64,000 nt of DNA from Passalora sequoiae (lineage: Eukaryota > Ascomycota > Dothideomycetes > Mycosphaerellales > Mycosphaerellaceae). The notes beneath the pieces are model-generated. The model made no database searches. It was given only the letters and a program-made list of their open reading frames with translations, and was not told where the DNA came from. Both the position numbers and the translations under genes were made by a program. Every line of letters starts with the position of its first letter. The stretch's first letter is position 1. The DNA is taken from the NCBI GenBank assembly GCA_013248845.1, contig WSQC01000009.1, positions 62,001 through 126,000 on the forward strand, given 5' to 3'. Of the stretch, positions 21,696 to 32,013 are shown piece by piece.

Positions 21696-23217
21696 ATGTC
21701 CAGAGACACCCGCGACGAGATCCTGCAGCGACGCTTCGCTAGCATCGACCGTAACTTGGATGAGGTAGATAGATTGTTAGCCAGAAGGCAGTCAGATGCG
21801 CCGGTAATCCGCTGTACTGATGGTAGATCGCCCTGCCTTTGACTAATGTCTTCAAATACAGGTCAATAGAACAAGCGCATCAAGATCGGCGCAGCCAGAT
21901 GAGACCGGGTTAAAGTCTAGCATAGACGCATTACGGCTTGAAGAGCCTACTCCCAACTCAGGTCCACCTGCACAAGAACTTCGACAAAGCGATGTGCGTG
22001 GCTCCTCTCCAGCCATCAATCACCGACTATTAGATGGCTCTACGAATGCCGAGGTTTGGTCTGACTCACGCGTGACTGATGCTGGGAACAACGACTTCAC
22101 AGCCCTGCGAACGGGTCCACAGTCATCCAATCGAGGACCGAATGAGTTGGTGGCCGCAGGCCCAAGCAGGCCCAGCCTCTCTGGTCCAGCCTCAAATACA
22201 GCTCGTCTAGTCTCGAACGAGAACAGGTCCATACCTTTCGCAGACGAAGCAGAAGACAACGAAGCTGGGTCACGATCTAGACGGCCCTCACTCTTGGCTC
22301 AACGTACCTGCAGTCTAAACCTACAGCCTATTCCCGAGTCTAGATCACTACAGAATGGACAGAATCGCTCGGCCAACGCAGCCGAGCCAAGCGTAGCAGC
22401 TATACGTCAAGCAAAGGTGCTGCGGGAACAGGCTCGACAAAGATCTGGCACTGCGAGCACTGCCAACAGCCAAGGACAATTACCTCACAATCACTCATTC
22501 AGAGCACGTTCACAAGAGCAAGATACTACTTTGGGAAACTTCGGATCGCACTCGGATCCTTTCACACATGTGCAGGCTGCAATCAACTCACCACGCGGTC
22601 AGCAATATCTGGCCAGAGAAGACAGTCCTGAATATCGAGGATCTACGCCACAACGCACCAAAGCGTCTCCAAGCGGTGCTGCCACTACCACATCGCAGTC
22701 GACCAATACAGGAACTGCTGAACCAAGTCCAACGAACACCAACGCTACGCAGCCAGGCCGGGGCAATGCTCTACGTCAATTTGGTACTGAATCCCGTTCA
22801 TACTCAACCGCCACTCCAGCGCCTCACGCCCTGCGCATGCAACAGCCAAAGCAATCAGCTTCATACGCATCGCCCTCTCCACAACTAATCCCGTCGCCCT
22901 TCCAACACTCCAACTTTGGCAAACCTTCTTCGACCGGTATCCCTCCTTATCCATCACTTCCAACGGCCTCCTCTCCACCGCTGCAACCACCTTTCCGCCT
23001 TCAACAATCAAGGCTGGCACCTTTCCAGAGCTCCGAAGCCTTCAGCGACCCTTCCCTCCTAGACGTTCCCCTTGATGCGGAACTCATGACATCCTCGTCG
23101 CCACTGCAACCACCCTCGCCTCGAGTTACGGAATCCTCCGGACTGGGATCAAAGCAGACTCGCCTTTCACCGAGGACGAAGGTTAGTTACGATAGTAAGT
23201 ATGGCAAGCTTCCTTGA
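21696..23217 (+). CDS. Spliced Ser/Pro/Gln-rich protein, two exons, 487 aa
   Basis: Exon 1 is 21696-21803 (36 codons from an ATG, charged and helical: DEILQRRFASIDRNLDEVDRLL). The intron is 21804-21861 (58 nt, GTAATC donor, GACTAAT branch region, ACAG acceptor). Exon 2 is 21862-23217, in phase 0. Without the exon the frame would have to begin with a GTG at 21994; splicing gives a proper ATG and a coherent N-terminus. The remainder is disordered, rich in Ser, Pro, Gln and Arg, with short proline tracts and no known domain. The helical N-terminus could mediate dimerisation. Function unknown. Confidence 0.75.
21804..21861 (+). other. Spliceosomal intron, 58 nt
   Basis: GT at 21804-21805, CTAAT branch region about 15-20 nt before the acceptor, and AG at 21860-21861. 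Length, branch and acceptor match typical filamentous-ascomycete introns, and removal joins two open frames in phase. Confidence 0.78.
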
Positions 23218-23526
23218 AGGCCCGAAGTTGCAGAGGGTTTGCGTGCTCAGTGATGAATGCCTATGGCAGATAGGCGGGTAGACGGGTACTTTGACGGGGA
23301 AAAGAACGACGACGAAAGCCGAGATGTGCATGCATCATGATGGGCATGACATGCATGACATGAGACGGCACCAGGTGGGATATGGTCTCAGCTGAGCTGG
23401 ATTCAAGTGAGCCGAAGTGGGTCGACAGCGAGGTCAATTGGGAGAGAGGATAAGGAGAAGATTTCGGTCTTTTGTGTCTTCTGCTTCTTTGGACGTACAG
23501 TATCGGTACTGGAATAAAATGAACAA

Positions 23527-23937
23527 ATGACTGTCACGATCCCCAGCGCATGTTCCCACACTTTGACTTATTCCATGCCATTGCTTCAACGTCTGGTCTT
23601 CTTGCTCCTGTGCATACGCAAGTCCCAAGGCTTGCAAGTGATATTGCTAGCCATCTTCATCGCCTATATCCCCTCTATAGCCTAGGCAAATGCACAGGCG
23701 AACGCGAAGTACATACGAAATAAGGCCACTACCTACTAGCAGTCGGTCCAGGTATTCCGTAAGCACGAGCACAAAAGCCTAGCCAATCTAGTACACTGTA
23801 AGATCAAGCTGATCGTGAGGGAAGCCCCCGCCTTTACAATATCGTTATTGAATGCGCTGCTAGATATCGACGCTATTGCGCTGTTGAACGAGGTGCCAAT
23901 AGCAGATTTGGAAGCTGTGTTTTTGAAGCCTCCCTAA
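23527..23937 (+). pseudogene. Possible small gene relic with two TAG codons, 137 codons
   Basis: One frame from the ATG at 23527 to the TAA at 23935 is open except for two TAG triplets (about 23684 and 23747). The translation has a hydrophobic start (LVFLLL, VILLAIFIAYIP), then a basic and finally an acidic/hydrophobic helical tail (APAFTISLLNALLDIDAIALL, shown here only in part as a motif region). Both stops fit CAG-to-TAG changes. It could be a decayed membrane or secreted protein; alternatively the frame is fortuitous. No homologue is recognised. Confidence 0.35.
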
Positions 23938-25303
23938 ACCCCGCAGGCTACACAACAATAGCTTCGAGATGTATTATCATCATACTGTGTATTTGGTGCC
24001 GATGCTTGTGTTACTCTTGCGCTTTATACTGTGGCTTTGAGTATACTCATGCATACCTGGATAACGGTACACAGGCCTACCAATCATTCTGCCCTTGAAG
24101 CGCAGGATGCAAACAAATTTTCGATGACGCAAAGCTACGCCATATGCGAACAAGACCAGTATATTGATTGACAGGGTATGGAGACCGATGGATGCAATGC
24201 AGAGGATGGACATACTACGCTAGAGAATGTAGATGCTAAGAAATCAGTCCCGTATACTGTCGAAGAGATGCTGCCGTCGAAGAACACTCCCGCCCAGTAC
24301 TGGTGGCCTATGTTCCGCGGGTGCTTTGTTCAAAGCCGCCATTAGTATTATCAGTAATTGCAGAGTTGCTCATTCTGCATGCAAAAAGCGGCGATCATTC
24401 GAACGATGATCAGACGGGGCGCGTCTCCTGTTTCGCCACTGCTTTGCAAAAGGATTTCGCAATCGCCCCGGCTGGTTGCTGCACGTGCTGAGTGGGCTTG
24501 GTCATATGTTACCTTGCAGAAATCCGCATCTTCTGGGCTAAAGTTTTCTCCCATGGGAGTGGTGAGGGTGGGCGAGGTCACTTCCAAGCGGTGCTGTCAT
24601 TGATCCTATCACAGATCAGGCCTCCTGAGACCAGCAGAGGATATATACCTAGGTATGAATGCAAGCATGCCGTTGATGCATGCATACAGTTTGTCATCGG
24701 TGCTTCGAGAATCGACTGTTCTCTCGAAGATGAAGTTTAGTTTCTTGGCGACGCTCGGTCCTACGTTGATTCGAAATTCTGCCTTCTCCGGACACATTGG
24801 TCTGCTCTGCCTAACTGAACCAACCACCTGAGGCACCCCCTGTAGAATCCTCGAATATTCTGCACGAATATGCATGCACAATGCTCGAATGTGCGGAAAT
24901 CCTTAGAGTCAATCATGCCTCAGAGTCCAGGGCCGCCTCGGCATCAAAAGTCTCCAAAGCGCAAAGGCCAGAAAAGAAAAGAAAAGGAAAGATACCTCTC
25001 TCGCCATGGATCGATCCATTCTGATGTCAGTCATATCCTGTAGCTATCCTGTTTCTTCGCCAGCAATGCCAGATCGCTTTTGAGTTTCTTCTTACAATGT
25101 CTTCTCTTGTGCATGCATGCCCATGATGATATTCCTTCAAATGAGCGTGAGCCTCGAGGGCTGCTATATCACATCTTTCGCCTCCACGAAAACCTATGCT
25201 ACCCACAATTACTTGCCCAGACTTCATCCCATCGTACAAAAGTGCCTTCCTGCGCTGCTGAGTGTTCACCGTGAAGTTTTTCTTGCTTTCTTCTTTTCTT
25301 TGC
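23938..25303. other. Intergenic, no supported gene
   Basis: Only overlapping short frames of 60-90 codons on both strands. The right end is the 3' flank of the minus-strand coiled-coil gene. A pyrimidine-rich run lies at 25270-25305. Confidence 0.45.
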
Positions 25304-27862
25304 CTAAGTGCCTGACGGGCCTTCCCTCAAAAGCTGGGCGAATTGGCCCGACATGCGATCGATTTGTCCGCGTATAATGTCGCGATCATTCATGAGCGTG
25401 TCGACGTTGTTTCGCATTGTGTGAGAGTCATTTGCAATCTGTACCAACTGTCCAGACATTTGATCATGGTGGCTTGCCGTGCTGTGGTGGTCTGCGCGGA
25501 GGTTGTGCAGATCGTTCGTTATTGTCACCTGTTGGTCGGAGACTCGCTCGATCTGTTGGCTCATAATGTCGACGTTGCTGTGTGTTGCGCTCTGCTGGGC
25601 TTCCAACGTATTCTCATCGCTTATAACCTGAACTAGCTGCTCCGACATGCGGTCGTTTTGCGCCGCTATTGTGTGTTGTTTCTCTTGGAGGTCTTGCTGA
25701 TTGCCTGCAGTGGCAACCTGTTGACTGGAGATTCGCTCAATCTGTTGGCCCATGATGTTGACGTTGCTGTTTGTCGCACCCTGCTCGTGTCTCAATGTAT
25801 TAACATCGCCTTCAATATCCACCAAACATCCTGACACTTGCTGGTTGTGGGCTGCCATGGTGGCTAGTTTCTCATTGAGATCGTCCTGATTGCGAGCCGA
25901 CGTTACCTGCTGCTCTGAAATACGGTCCATCCTTCCGCCAAGAGCGCTGACGTTTCCGTCAGTCTTATTCTGTTCGTCCCTCAGAGCATTAACCTCGTTT
26001 CTGGTCTCATGGAGATCGTTGGCAGTGATGGCGTGCCGGCGGTCAAGTCGGCTGGCTAGCTCGTCGGACTCGTTATGATTGGCGTCAACGTGGTTCGAAA
26101 GTTCATAGATATCTCGCCGATTTGTCTGAGCAGCGGAGGCCGTCTGCGTTACAGCCTCTTGGAGAGCACCTTGCGTAGCGTCATAGGTGGCCAATGTATC
26201 AGTGTTGGCTGCACTCATAGTAGCAATCTCTGCGATGCGCATGTCCTGGAGATCGTTTCTGTTGGCAAGGGAGTCGATCTGCTCGCTATGAGACGCCGCT
26301 GTTGCTGCATTCTCGTCGCCAGCCTGGATGGCCCGGCGAGCTTCACGCTCTGTTGTTGCGATTCGACGATCGAATCCAGCGATTTGACTAGTCACTGTTG
26401 TCAAATTCTCGCGTTCTGCGGCAGCCGCTTCGGCCAAAGTGTCGTAACGGCGATCTAACCGCTTAGAAACCTGAAGGGCCTCACAAGCATGGTTCTCTGC
26501 CGTAGAAACACGACGACCAAGTTGCGTAGTCTCCTCCTCAACAGTCTCGATCCGCTGGTCCTGCACCGCGAATCTCCCCCGCGCTAGCTCTCTGTCTGCA
26601 GCGACCGCCTCCGCCAAGGTGGGAACATGTCGCTCCACTTGAACGGTGCGATGATGTAAGGAAGTGACGTCTGCCTCAACATCATTGATGCGCTGGCCAT
26701 AGATGGAGGTACGAGTATTGAGATCATCTAGACGATCGTTGTGAGTTTCGAGGACGCCATCATGCGATGTAATGCGATCATCGTGTGAGGCGATGCGATC
26801 GTCGTGTGAGGCAATGCGATCGTCGTTTAGCTGGCCACCATGGTCGTCGATATAAGCTTCGACGGCGTCCAGGCGGGTGTCATGCTCGTTAATTTGCGAC
26901 GTGTGGTTGTTGATCTGCGCCTCGTGAATGGGAAGAGCGCCATCATGTGAAGTTATGCGTCCATCGTGGTCATCAACACGAGATTCAACTGTGTTCAAGC
27001 GGGCGGTGTGCTCGTTGAGTTGCAATGTGTGGCTGTTGATGTCCGCCTCATGAGTGTCAAGGCGATTGTTATATGATGCCAGCTGAGAAGCCGAACGAAC
27101 GTGAGAACGGAAACGAACGCGAGAGTCAGGAGAACCAGCACGAAGTCCAGAACCAAAGCGAATGCGAGAGCCAGTTGGACGATTTTGCGCACCGTCTGGA
27201 GATGGAGGTGGAGTTGCCAAGCCCTGACCGCCAATGTGACGAGAGTTGACGATGCTTGGCGGTGGTGTTGGAGCGACAACGGGAGAGGAAGCACCAGGCC
27301 CAGAAGCAACATCGCCAACGACATCTGCCCAAGCAGAAGCGGGCTCGAAGCCGCCAGAGAGTGCGATCTGTGCTGTAGATCCATCAATTACAGTTTTCCA
27401 GCCAATTGGGCGTCCCTGATGATAAATTGGAACGAATGTTGAAAGTCCACTTCTGCCGCGTCTGTCAATGGCGCCGGTCACGCGGAAGGCAAGATCGCGC
27501 CAAACTGCTGGTCCGTAGCGCACGGGTATGCCAATGGCGTTGGCGAACAGGACGAAGGTGGCGGCAGGTGGCTTAGTGTTATTACTGAAGATCCCAAAAG
27601 TGACGGACGTGGAGACAATCAGCTCCAGGAGTGCGGGGTCGTTGGTATAGGACAGCCTACTTGGGCAGCCATCTGCAGCGGTGGCTTGGCCAGCAAAATA
27701 GCCAAGGCGTAGATTACTAAAGACAGGCTGGTACTTGTATTCGTCCTTGAGAACTGGCTTCTTGTGCACGGCGTGTGAATCATTGAGCTTGACGAAGGGA
27801 CTCGTGTAATGACGCGATAGCGAGCTTGGCGTGCAGTAGCTGGTCGGCACCCAGATCTCCAT
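25304..27862 (-). CDS. Heptad-repeat coiled-coil protein, 852 aa
   Basis: The frame starts at the ATG at 27860-27862. Residues 1-190 appear folded (mixed aromatic and beta-like sequence, with a GWKTVIDGS stretch). Residues 190-270 are a Pro/Ser/Arg-rich hinge. From about 275 to the end nearly everything is heptad-periodic coiled coil, with units such as DDRIASH, INEHDTRL and MSGQLVQ. Residues 345-368 include three DNA-level 21-bp repeats. The proportion of Asp, His, Asn and Gln at core-adjacent sites resembles fibrous stalk coiled coils more than myosin-like rods. This points to a structural or tethering protein with an N-terminal head. Two candidate introns lie just upstream, so the true N-terminus could be longer. 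Family not recognised. Confidence 0.85.
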   Translation of the reverse strand: MEIWVPTSYCTPSSLSRHYTSPFVKLNDSHAVHKKPVLKDEYKYQPVFSNLRLGYFAGQATAADGCPSRLSYTNDPALLELIVSTSVTFGIFSNNTKPPAATFVLFANAIGIPVRYGPAVWRDLAFRVTGAIDRRGRSGLSTFVPIYHQGRPIGWKTVIDGSTAQIALSGGFEPASAWADVVGDVASGPGASSPVVAPTPPPSIVNSRHIGGQGLATPPPSPDGAQNRPTGSRIRFGSGLRAGSPDSRVRFRSHVRSASQLASYNNRLDTHEADINSHTLQLNEHTARLNTVESRVDDHDGRITSHDGALPIHEAQINNHTSQINEHDTRLDAVEAYIDDHGGQLNDDRIASHDDRIASHDDRITSHDGVLETHNDRLDDLNTRTSIYGQRINDVEADVTSLHHRTVQVERHVPTLAEAVAADRELARGRFAVQDQRIETVEEETTQLGRRVSTAENHACEALQVSKRLDRRYDTLAEAAAAERENLTTVTSQIAGFDRRIATTEREARRAIQAGDENAATAASHSEQIDSLANRNDLQDMRIAEIATMSAANTDTLATYDATQGALQEAVTQTASAAQTNRRDIYELSNHVDANHNESDELASRLDRRHAITANDLHETRNEVNALRDEQNKTDGNVSALGGRMDRISEQQVTSARNQDDLNEKLATMAAHNQQVSGCLVDIEGDVNTLRHEQGATNSNVNIMGQQIERISSQQVATAGNQQDLQEKQHTIAAQNDRMSEQLVQVISDENTLEAQQSATHSNVDIMSQQIERVSDQQVTITNDLHNLRADHHSTASHHDQMSGQLVQIANDSHTMRNNVDTLMNDRDIIRGQIDRMSGQFAQLLREGPSGT
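26771..26833. repeat. 21-bp tandem repeat encoding heptads
   Basis: Three 21-bp units (26771, 26792, 26813) share ATGCGATC-TCGT. On the minus strand each encodes one heptad of the DDRIASH type, so copy-number change would lengthen the coiled coil without breaking the frame. Confidence 0.85.
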
Positions 27863-27882
27863 GACTAGAGATAGGCAGAGAG

Positions 27883-27938
27883 CTGTGAAGGAGATGTGTC
27901 AGTATGGACCATACGGAGGCGATAGGGGCAGAGCATAC
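27883..27938 (-). other. Candidate 56-nt intron just upstream of the coiled-coil gene
   Basis: Read on the minus strand this has a GTATGC donor, an ACTGAC branch-like site and a TTCACAG acceptor. A second acceptor lies at 27955 (also TTCACAG, preceded by CTGACTAAC at 27965-27973), with a possible GTGACG donor at 28018-28023. If used, these are introns of the 5' leader, or the coding region starts in an upstream exon: the sequence between the first acceptor and the ATG is open in the gene's frame. Confidence 0.5.
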
Positions 27939-28023
27939 TGCCAGAGCGTCGGAGCTGTGAAGATGTTAGTCAGAACCAATATCAGGGTGTTGTGAAGCTG
28001 TGTCGTGAGTCAGCTTTCGTCAC

Positions 28024-29171
28024 AAGGAGACAGGCATAGGATGAGAGGTAGATAGCTCTACAAGAGGTGTTGTCAGGACAGATGGTTGTATTGGTATTGA
28101 GTGAAAGTGTTTCTGACGAGAATGTGGTGGTTTAAAGAGAGCAAGAGGGAGACTGGAGGGTTGGAGCCAGGGTCGAAATGGAAGCCAACGGGGAGAAAGA
28201 TCTGTATATGCTAGGGAGCCATAGCGAGAAGGACACGTCGAATATGAAAAGTGCGAGCTTCGAAGGAGATGAGATACGCGAGATGTTGATGAGCAGCATC
28301 TACGGCGCGTCTTGACATGTCGACGACCTTTGTCTGTCGCGTGCATCGTGTGGTGGTGGCCATGTCGATATGAGATTGGCGCGGAAATGGGAGCAGAATT
28401 GTGGAAGCAGATGACGTCGTCTATCATGGAGCAGACTCTCGTGAAGGTTACGAATGCTGTCCACCGGAGACGAGCATAATCTGCGGCGCGTGTAGACAGG
28501 CGGGCAGCGTTTGAGTATTGCGCGTGCAATGTGCGGATATGGGAAGTCGGTGGTTTCAGAGCGGGTGAGGTTGGATATTGGATCGAGACGCCAAGAGAAT
28601 GTGCAGTCACATGACGTTGCGTCGCGCGGGGGCAGGAAAGACTGCAGCATGACTCGCGTCGCGAGAGGCATGGAAGCAGCCGCGGCTTCACTCTAACCTT
28701 GAACATCAGGAATACCACTCTTTGCTAGATCGCGACAGAGTGCGACGACGATGACTCGCATCGGCATCTGTAGTAACATCAGAAACCCACTCACTGTGCT
28801 TCTCCGAGCATTGCGAGCCATATATTGATGGAGAGCTACTACTGGGGTGCGAGACGAAGACCGGGCCTCACCTCATTGGGTGACGGAGCGACTCCGTCTA
28901 TTTCGGCGAATTACAGGGCATCGTTCGGCCTCTGTGTATACATGCCCTGTGTCCGCGTGCAAACGTCAACCTGGAAGTCCGTGTCTGTTTTACAACCATT
29001 GATGTTCATTACGCATACCTGCATAAACATGTTCTCAGTTCGTGAACTGTTTACCGTCGCCATGGACATTGCCGCGCTCGGATATGGTCGCGGCATGCCA
29101 TGCATGGTATCTAGGCAAACCGATGCAATGCTCGTGCGCATGTTGTCTTTGCTGTATTTGGTGACTGCGTA
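28024..29171. other. Divergent intergenic region
   Basis: It lies between the minus-strand coiled-coil gene and the plus-strand 29172 gene. A 232-codon minus-strand frame (28020-28718) is Arg/Ser/His-rich without structure and overlaps the candidate 5' introns, so I read it as leader or promoter sequence. Confidence 0.45.
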
Positions 29172-30836
29172 ATGTATCTGGCATTTGCCCAGCATCGCAT
29201 ACAACATCGTATTCGTGCACTTACAGCAGTTCTGCCACTGACCTATACATCATCTGCATCTGCATACATTCGCATGATGCAGTACCACGCAAAGTTGACT
29301 TCACAAGTTCCGCCTAGGCATCCACATGTGCTGCCTCAGGCAGACATTGCTAGTGTGCCTCAGGCTTACAGCTCTTCTCAACTTGAACCCTACATTCATC
29401 CTCAGTCGCGGGTGTGGAGTCAGCAAGGTGTTCAGCCACAACAGCAGCCATCGCATCAGCCACAGCATCAGCCACAGCAATCTTGGCCACAACAGCAGTC
29501 ATCCTTCATACACACAAATCTGTATGCTGCGTCTCTGCCAGCTCGACCAACTCATGATCCTTCTTCAGACGCACAGAATGCCCAACATCAGCAGCCACCA
29601 CATCCACCACAAGTCAAACAAAACTACCGGCCGAACTTGGTCCCCATCGACAATACTTACCCTCTCCAACAGCACCAATCACGACAACATTTATCACAGC
29701 CGTATACTCCAATCTCCTCGTCTACACTGCCTCCTTCGAGCGCTTGCGGTCGAGCGCCCTTGACTCGGAATGCATTCACACCTCCGAATGCATACAGACT
29801 TCCACAGCAATCCGCTCCGGCAGCGCATCTTGATGCCCCACTTCATCACAGTCGCAATGTGATGACTGCGCAGAGATCTCAGCCAGGAGAGCATCTCGAA
29901 GCGACGTCAGACGCGTTGCAGTCCTTCATATCTGCCGATGCGACAATGCAGAATCTGTGCCGTTCTCTACCAGCCTTTGATCGTGCGCGGTCTCATCAGC
30001 CTTGCTTCGATCCGCAGCCGCAGGCGCAGGTGCAAAATCAGGTGGTACACGGGCTGGGTATACAAATTCAGAGTCCTGCCTCCAGCGTAGCAGCGCCATA
30101 TCTTCAGCAGCTTGATGGTGCCAAGACACTGCCATTCATCTCCCAACGCAACAATGCGGTGAGGTCTGGTAACCAGGAGAATGCATGTGGTCACAATGGC
30201 TCGCAATCTGATCATCGGTTCGGCTGGGTCAATGCCCCGCAATTGCGTCAGCATGAACTTGGTGGGGTCAATGTCCCGCAACCTGCACGTGGCTTCCCAC
30301 CCGTGCCCGCACACCTCATTCTCGGCTCCAACGTTTCTCCGACTCCGCCCATATCATCGACCCCGTCGTCTTCCACACCATTACATCTTCTCGTACCGGG
30401 TCGCAAGAAGTCGCGACTAGAACTGCACTCTGCGAACAGCTCGCCGACGCTGCAAAAGTCATTCCGTAACGCACGCTCGACTCATTCGCTTCGCAACACG
30501 CCTCCAATCAACTCACTCAGACACACACCTTCGACCAGTGCACTCCGCCACGCATCCTCAACAAACTCACTCCGGAAGCAATCCTCCACTCGATCGTTAC
30601 GATACCATCCGAGTCACCGGCAAATGAACCGGAAGTTATCACTCGTAGTGGGAGATGATGGTAATGCCGTACTTGAGCACGAGCGTGTAGGTGAGATGAT
30701 AGACAAGCCCTCGGAAGAGGAAGACACGATGGATATCGGTAAAGAGAACACGACACCTAAGACAGGCTGTCAGGACGTCCGTAAGGGTACGGCTCAGGAA
30801 GCCCTTAGGCAGATGTTAGCGGAGAGGAGACATTGA
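29172..30836 (+). CDS. Gln-rich protein with SLR repeats and C-terminal KEN box, up to 554 aa
   Basis: The frame opens at the ATG at 29172, but the Gln/Pro-rich part begins at tandem methionines (residues 35-36, 29274-29279), a likely alternative start. Residues 40-170 are Gln/His/Pro-rich; the centre is disordered. Residues 436-478 contain about four 11-residue units of the pattern S-x-x-SLR-x-x-x. A compact hydrophobic motif RKLSLVVGDDGNAVLE follows, then an acidic stretch, then KENTTP at 524-529, a match to the extended APC/C KEN degron (KENxxP). Poly-Gln, SLR repeats and a KEN box fit a nuclear regulator turned over in the cell cycle, but no DNA-binding domain is seen. Confidence 0.8.
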   Translation: MYLAFAQHRIQHRIRALTAVLPLTYTSSASAYIRMMQYHAKLTSQVPPRHPHVLPQADIASVPQAYSSSQLEPYIHPQSRVWSQQGVQPQQQPSHQPQHQPQQSWPQQQSSFIHTNLYAASLPARPTHDPSSDAQNAQHQQPPHPPQVKQNYRPNLVPIDNTYPLQQHQSRQHLSQPYTPISSSTLPPSSACGRAPLTRNAFTPPNAYRLPQQSAPAAHLDAPLHHSRNVMTAQRSQPGEHLEATSDALQSFISADATMQNLCRSLPAFDRARSHQPCFDPQPQAQVQNQVVHGLGIQIQSPASSVAAPYLQQLDGAKTLPFISQRNNAVRSGNQENACGHNGSQSDHRFGWVNAPQLRQHELGGVNVPQPARGFPPVPAHLILGSNVSPTPPISSTPSSSTPLHLLVPGRKKSRLELHSANSSPTLQKSFRNARSTHSLRNTPPINSLRHTPSTSALRHASSTNSLRKQSSTRSLRYHPSHRQMNRKLSLVVGDDGNAVLEHERVGEMIDKPSEEEDTMDIGKENTTPKTGCQDVRKGTAQEALRQMLAERRH

Positions 30837-32013
30837 ACATAGTTCTTTCGTAGCCTTCAACAATCGTAATACTACCCGAGCACAAAACTATCGCATTCGC
30901 AGGACATGGCAGCAGTCTCAGCGTCCTATGAGGGCAAGGACAAGTACACGAAGTGGAGGCTTGCATTGAACAAGCAAGGCCACCGGACGACTTATTGGCG
31001 TAGCTAGAACCAACTACGCCTTCGTAGTGGTCTCTGATCAGTTTGGTGCTCTTTAGACATCGCAATCACAACGAGCTGGAATTTGGCAGCTACTACGAGT
31101 TGGGTCTATCAGTCACAAGAGCTAGACCTTGGTACTGAGCACAACGCACTTTGGGACTGTCGACAAGCTAAACTGTGGCACTGGCAAGAAGCTGGACTTG
31201 GGCACGGCCACTAGTGGCTTTCCTACACCCAGTGTCATACCGCTCCTGCACCTCAATCTCACAGGAAAGGATCATGCTTCTTGGGTCAATCCAATTGGCA
31301 CCTGGCTCTGTAGTATGAAATGCACACTACTGGATCTTTCTATGATTCATGGCTCTTAGTACCGGCAATCTCTTCAACAGCCTGGGTCAAGTGTATATCG
31401 TTTCATGGATGCAATATCTAGACACGGCTTCTAGTTGGCATATCTACATGTGCGTGAAGAGGCTCAAGACTCGAGCAATCACGGCATCGAGGCTTCAGGA
31501 AATCACAAGTAAGGACGCTGTGTCACTGACCTGTATGCTCTTTGCACTTCGTCTCTTTCAAATCTCGCCTACCTAATGTGGAAACCTAGCGTAACGATAG
31601 ACTTTGTATACTCAAGACAATCCGCTTTAGATACTCGAACAATGCAATGTCTATTCCAACCCGGCTTCTCTTATACACTCGACACTCGACATTGTCATGT
31701 GTCGTTTCGGCAAGACAACGTGCTTTGTATACTCGAACCATTCACGGTCCTGAGGACAATAGGTGCCTACGCATAACGCATTACGCATAACGCAACTCCT
31801 ACGAGTGCGGATATCGAGGATTTTCAGCCTACAATCCGATTTCCTTTCCCAACCATTTCCAAAACGCTTGAAGTGAAAGAAGTCCATCTGTGCACCTTCT
31901 GCACTCCAAGCACAAGCACAAGCACAGAAACGTTACAGCAGTCGAACGCGATTCGCGATCTACCTCGGAAACAGAACAAGACAGAAGAAAGCCCGAGCAA
32001 GACTTGAACAGCC
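30837..32013. other. Intergenic with a degenerate short repeat
   Basis: No supported gene. At 31070-31215 a degenerate unit of about 25 bp recurs (variants of AAGCTGGACTTGGGCACT). At 31596-31760 the string CTTTGTATACTC occurs twice in a similar setting. The end is the promoter region of the 32014 gene. Confidence 0.4.
31071..31215. repeat. Degenerate minisatellite of about 25-bp period
   Basis: Four to five recognisable units share GAGCTRGA-TTGG-ACTG-like strings (starts near 31072, 31119, 31168 and 31187). Divergence is high, so copy number and exact period are uncertain. Confidence 0.4.

Noticed and set aside
28020..28718. 232-codon minus-strand frame upstream of the coiled-coil gene
   Set aside because: Overlaps candidate 5' introns and has an Arg/Ser/His-rich composition typical of a non-coding frame.
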